Below are positions 63,477 through 64,000 of a stretch of 64,000 bases of DNA, piece by piece. Source of the stretch: AP-15 sp036500965 (GTDB taxonomy: Bacteria > Pseudomonadota > Alphaproteobacteria > ATCC43930 > CGMCC-115725). Numbering within the stretch: the first letter of the stretch is position 1; every line of letters starts with the position of its first letter. A program made the translations under genes and the position numbers. The stretch lies in assembly GCA_036500965.1 (NCBI GenBank), contig DASYBC010000097.1, forward strand, positions 3,997 to 67,996, written 5' to 3'. Under the pieces are notes generated by a model. That model did not search any database and was not told the DNA's origin. It saw only the letters and a list, made by a program, of their open reading frames with translations.

Positions 63477-63980
63477 ATGCCGAAATACGACAATGATGAT
63501 CTTGCCAGCCTGCGCATGGTGCTGCTCGATCATCCAATTTACGAACACGTCGCTTCCGTCGCCGATCTCAAACGATTCATGGAAGATCACGTCTTTGCGG
63601 TATGGGATTTCATGTCTCTGCTGAAGCGGCTTCAGCACGACATGACGTGCGTCAGCGTGCCGTGGTTCCCCGCCGACAATGCCCGCGCGGCACGCCTGAT
63701 CAACGACATCGTGATCGGTGAGGAGACCGATGTCGGTCCCGACGGCTGCTATGTCAGCCATCTCGATCTCTACCGCCGCGCGATGGCGGACATCGGCGCC
63801 AGCACCACGCAATTCGACAGATTCTGCTGTCTGGCGCAGGCCGGCGTTTCGGTCGAAATCGCGCTAGCCCGGATATCTCACCGGGCGGCTGCTGATGTTG
63901 GATTTTCTGACGTATCAGGCTGCTTGTCGGGGTTTTGGGGCCGCGAGCCTGGCGTTTTGAGCCTGTCGGGGCGCGGCTGA
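63477..63980 (+). CDS. DUF3050 family protein, apparently truncated at its 3' end
   Basis: The first 130 residues are a clear DUF3050 (heme-oxygenase-like fold): HPIYEHVASVADLKRFMEDH, VFAVWDFMSLLKRLQHDMTC and VIGEETDVGPDGCYVSHLDL. From about residue 130 (after EIALAR, near 63870) the sequence departs from the family and ends early after about 35 unrelated residues, while the usual length is above 230. This suggests an insertion or rearrangement at the edge of the window. Confidence 0.7.
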   Translation: MPKYDNDDLASLRMVLLDHPIYEHVASVADLKRFMEDHVFAVWDFMSLLKRLQHDMTCVSVPWFPADNARAARLINDIVIGEETDVGPDGCYVSHLDLYRRAMADIGASTTQFDRFCCLAQAGVSVEIALARISHRAAADVGFSDVSGCLSGFWGREPGVLSLSGRG

Positions 63981-64000
63981 GCGGTCGCAGGGTGAGCGAC

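Overview
The window is very GC-rich, and its gene content fits an alphaproteobacterium, most like Rhodospirillales or a related free-living lineage. The supporting features are the ClpS-ClpA pair, RibA with a degenerate RibB half, an HWE-type histidine kinase with a single-domain receiver, the PrkA/YeaH/SpoVR set and Flp-type pilins. It reads as chromosome: housekeeping genes dominate and no intact transposase, integrase, phage gene or CRISPR array is visible. No tRNA or rRNA gene was recognised.

Layout. 1-900: the end of a sensor kinase and its receiver partner. 922-6371 (minus): guaB, rlmE with a Ppx/GppA phosphatase, a small secreted protein and an HpaB-like flavin monooxygenase. 6504-8551: a possible leader ORF and selB. 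8599-13437 (minus): clpA, clpS, gpsA, tsaD. 13490-18340 (minus): the stress operon prkA-yeaH-spoVR. 18976-20375 (minus): CoA-transferase scoAB. 20483-22924: a phosphotransferase, a Crp/Fnr regulator and a lone receiver. 23190-25494: TPP riboswitch followed by thiO-thiS-thiG. 25532-28073: a frameshifted peptidoglycan-binding lipoprotein, a DUF1499 protein, an AlkA-like DNA glycosylase and a LOG-family hydrolase.

28561-31039 holds a broken 5' fragment of the ordinary dimeric NADP isocitrate dehydrogenase gene directly before an intact, unrelated monomeric isocitrate dehydrogenase. This looks like replacement of a TCA-cycle gene in place. 31092-37513 carries small metabolic genes, two cell-wall enzymes (DUF882/M15 and an L,D-transpeptidase) and recQ. 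37590-40446 has two tandem Flp pilins, a GT87-like membrane protein and an ATP-grasp ligase. 40632-43519 is a serine hydrolase/SDR pair followed by an alpha/beta hydrolase.

43706-51966 (minus) is an envelope or glycan block. It contains a MraY/WecA-like transferase, a heparinase-like protein and a tightly coupled six-gene operon: nucleoside phosphorylase, TIGR04282-like glycosyltransferase, GT87-like transferase, radical SAM/SPASM enzyme, GT2 and DoxX-like protein. Its product is not obvious, and it is the best candidate here for an undescribed pathway. 52084-63980 holds an MmgE/PrpD protein, a ThDP enzyme, ribA, a DUF2092/repeat-protein pair, two His-rich secreted proteins, an LLM oxidoreductase, a LysR pseudogene and a DUF3050 gene that seems broken at the right edge.

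Several genes are decayed (icd remnant, peptidoglycan-binding protein, LysR, probably DUF3050). Short tandem duplications (35, 34, 18 and about 22 bp) recur near gene ends, which points to replication slippage in this lineage or to assembly artefacts.
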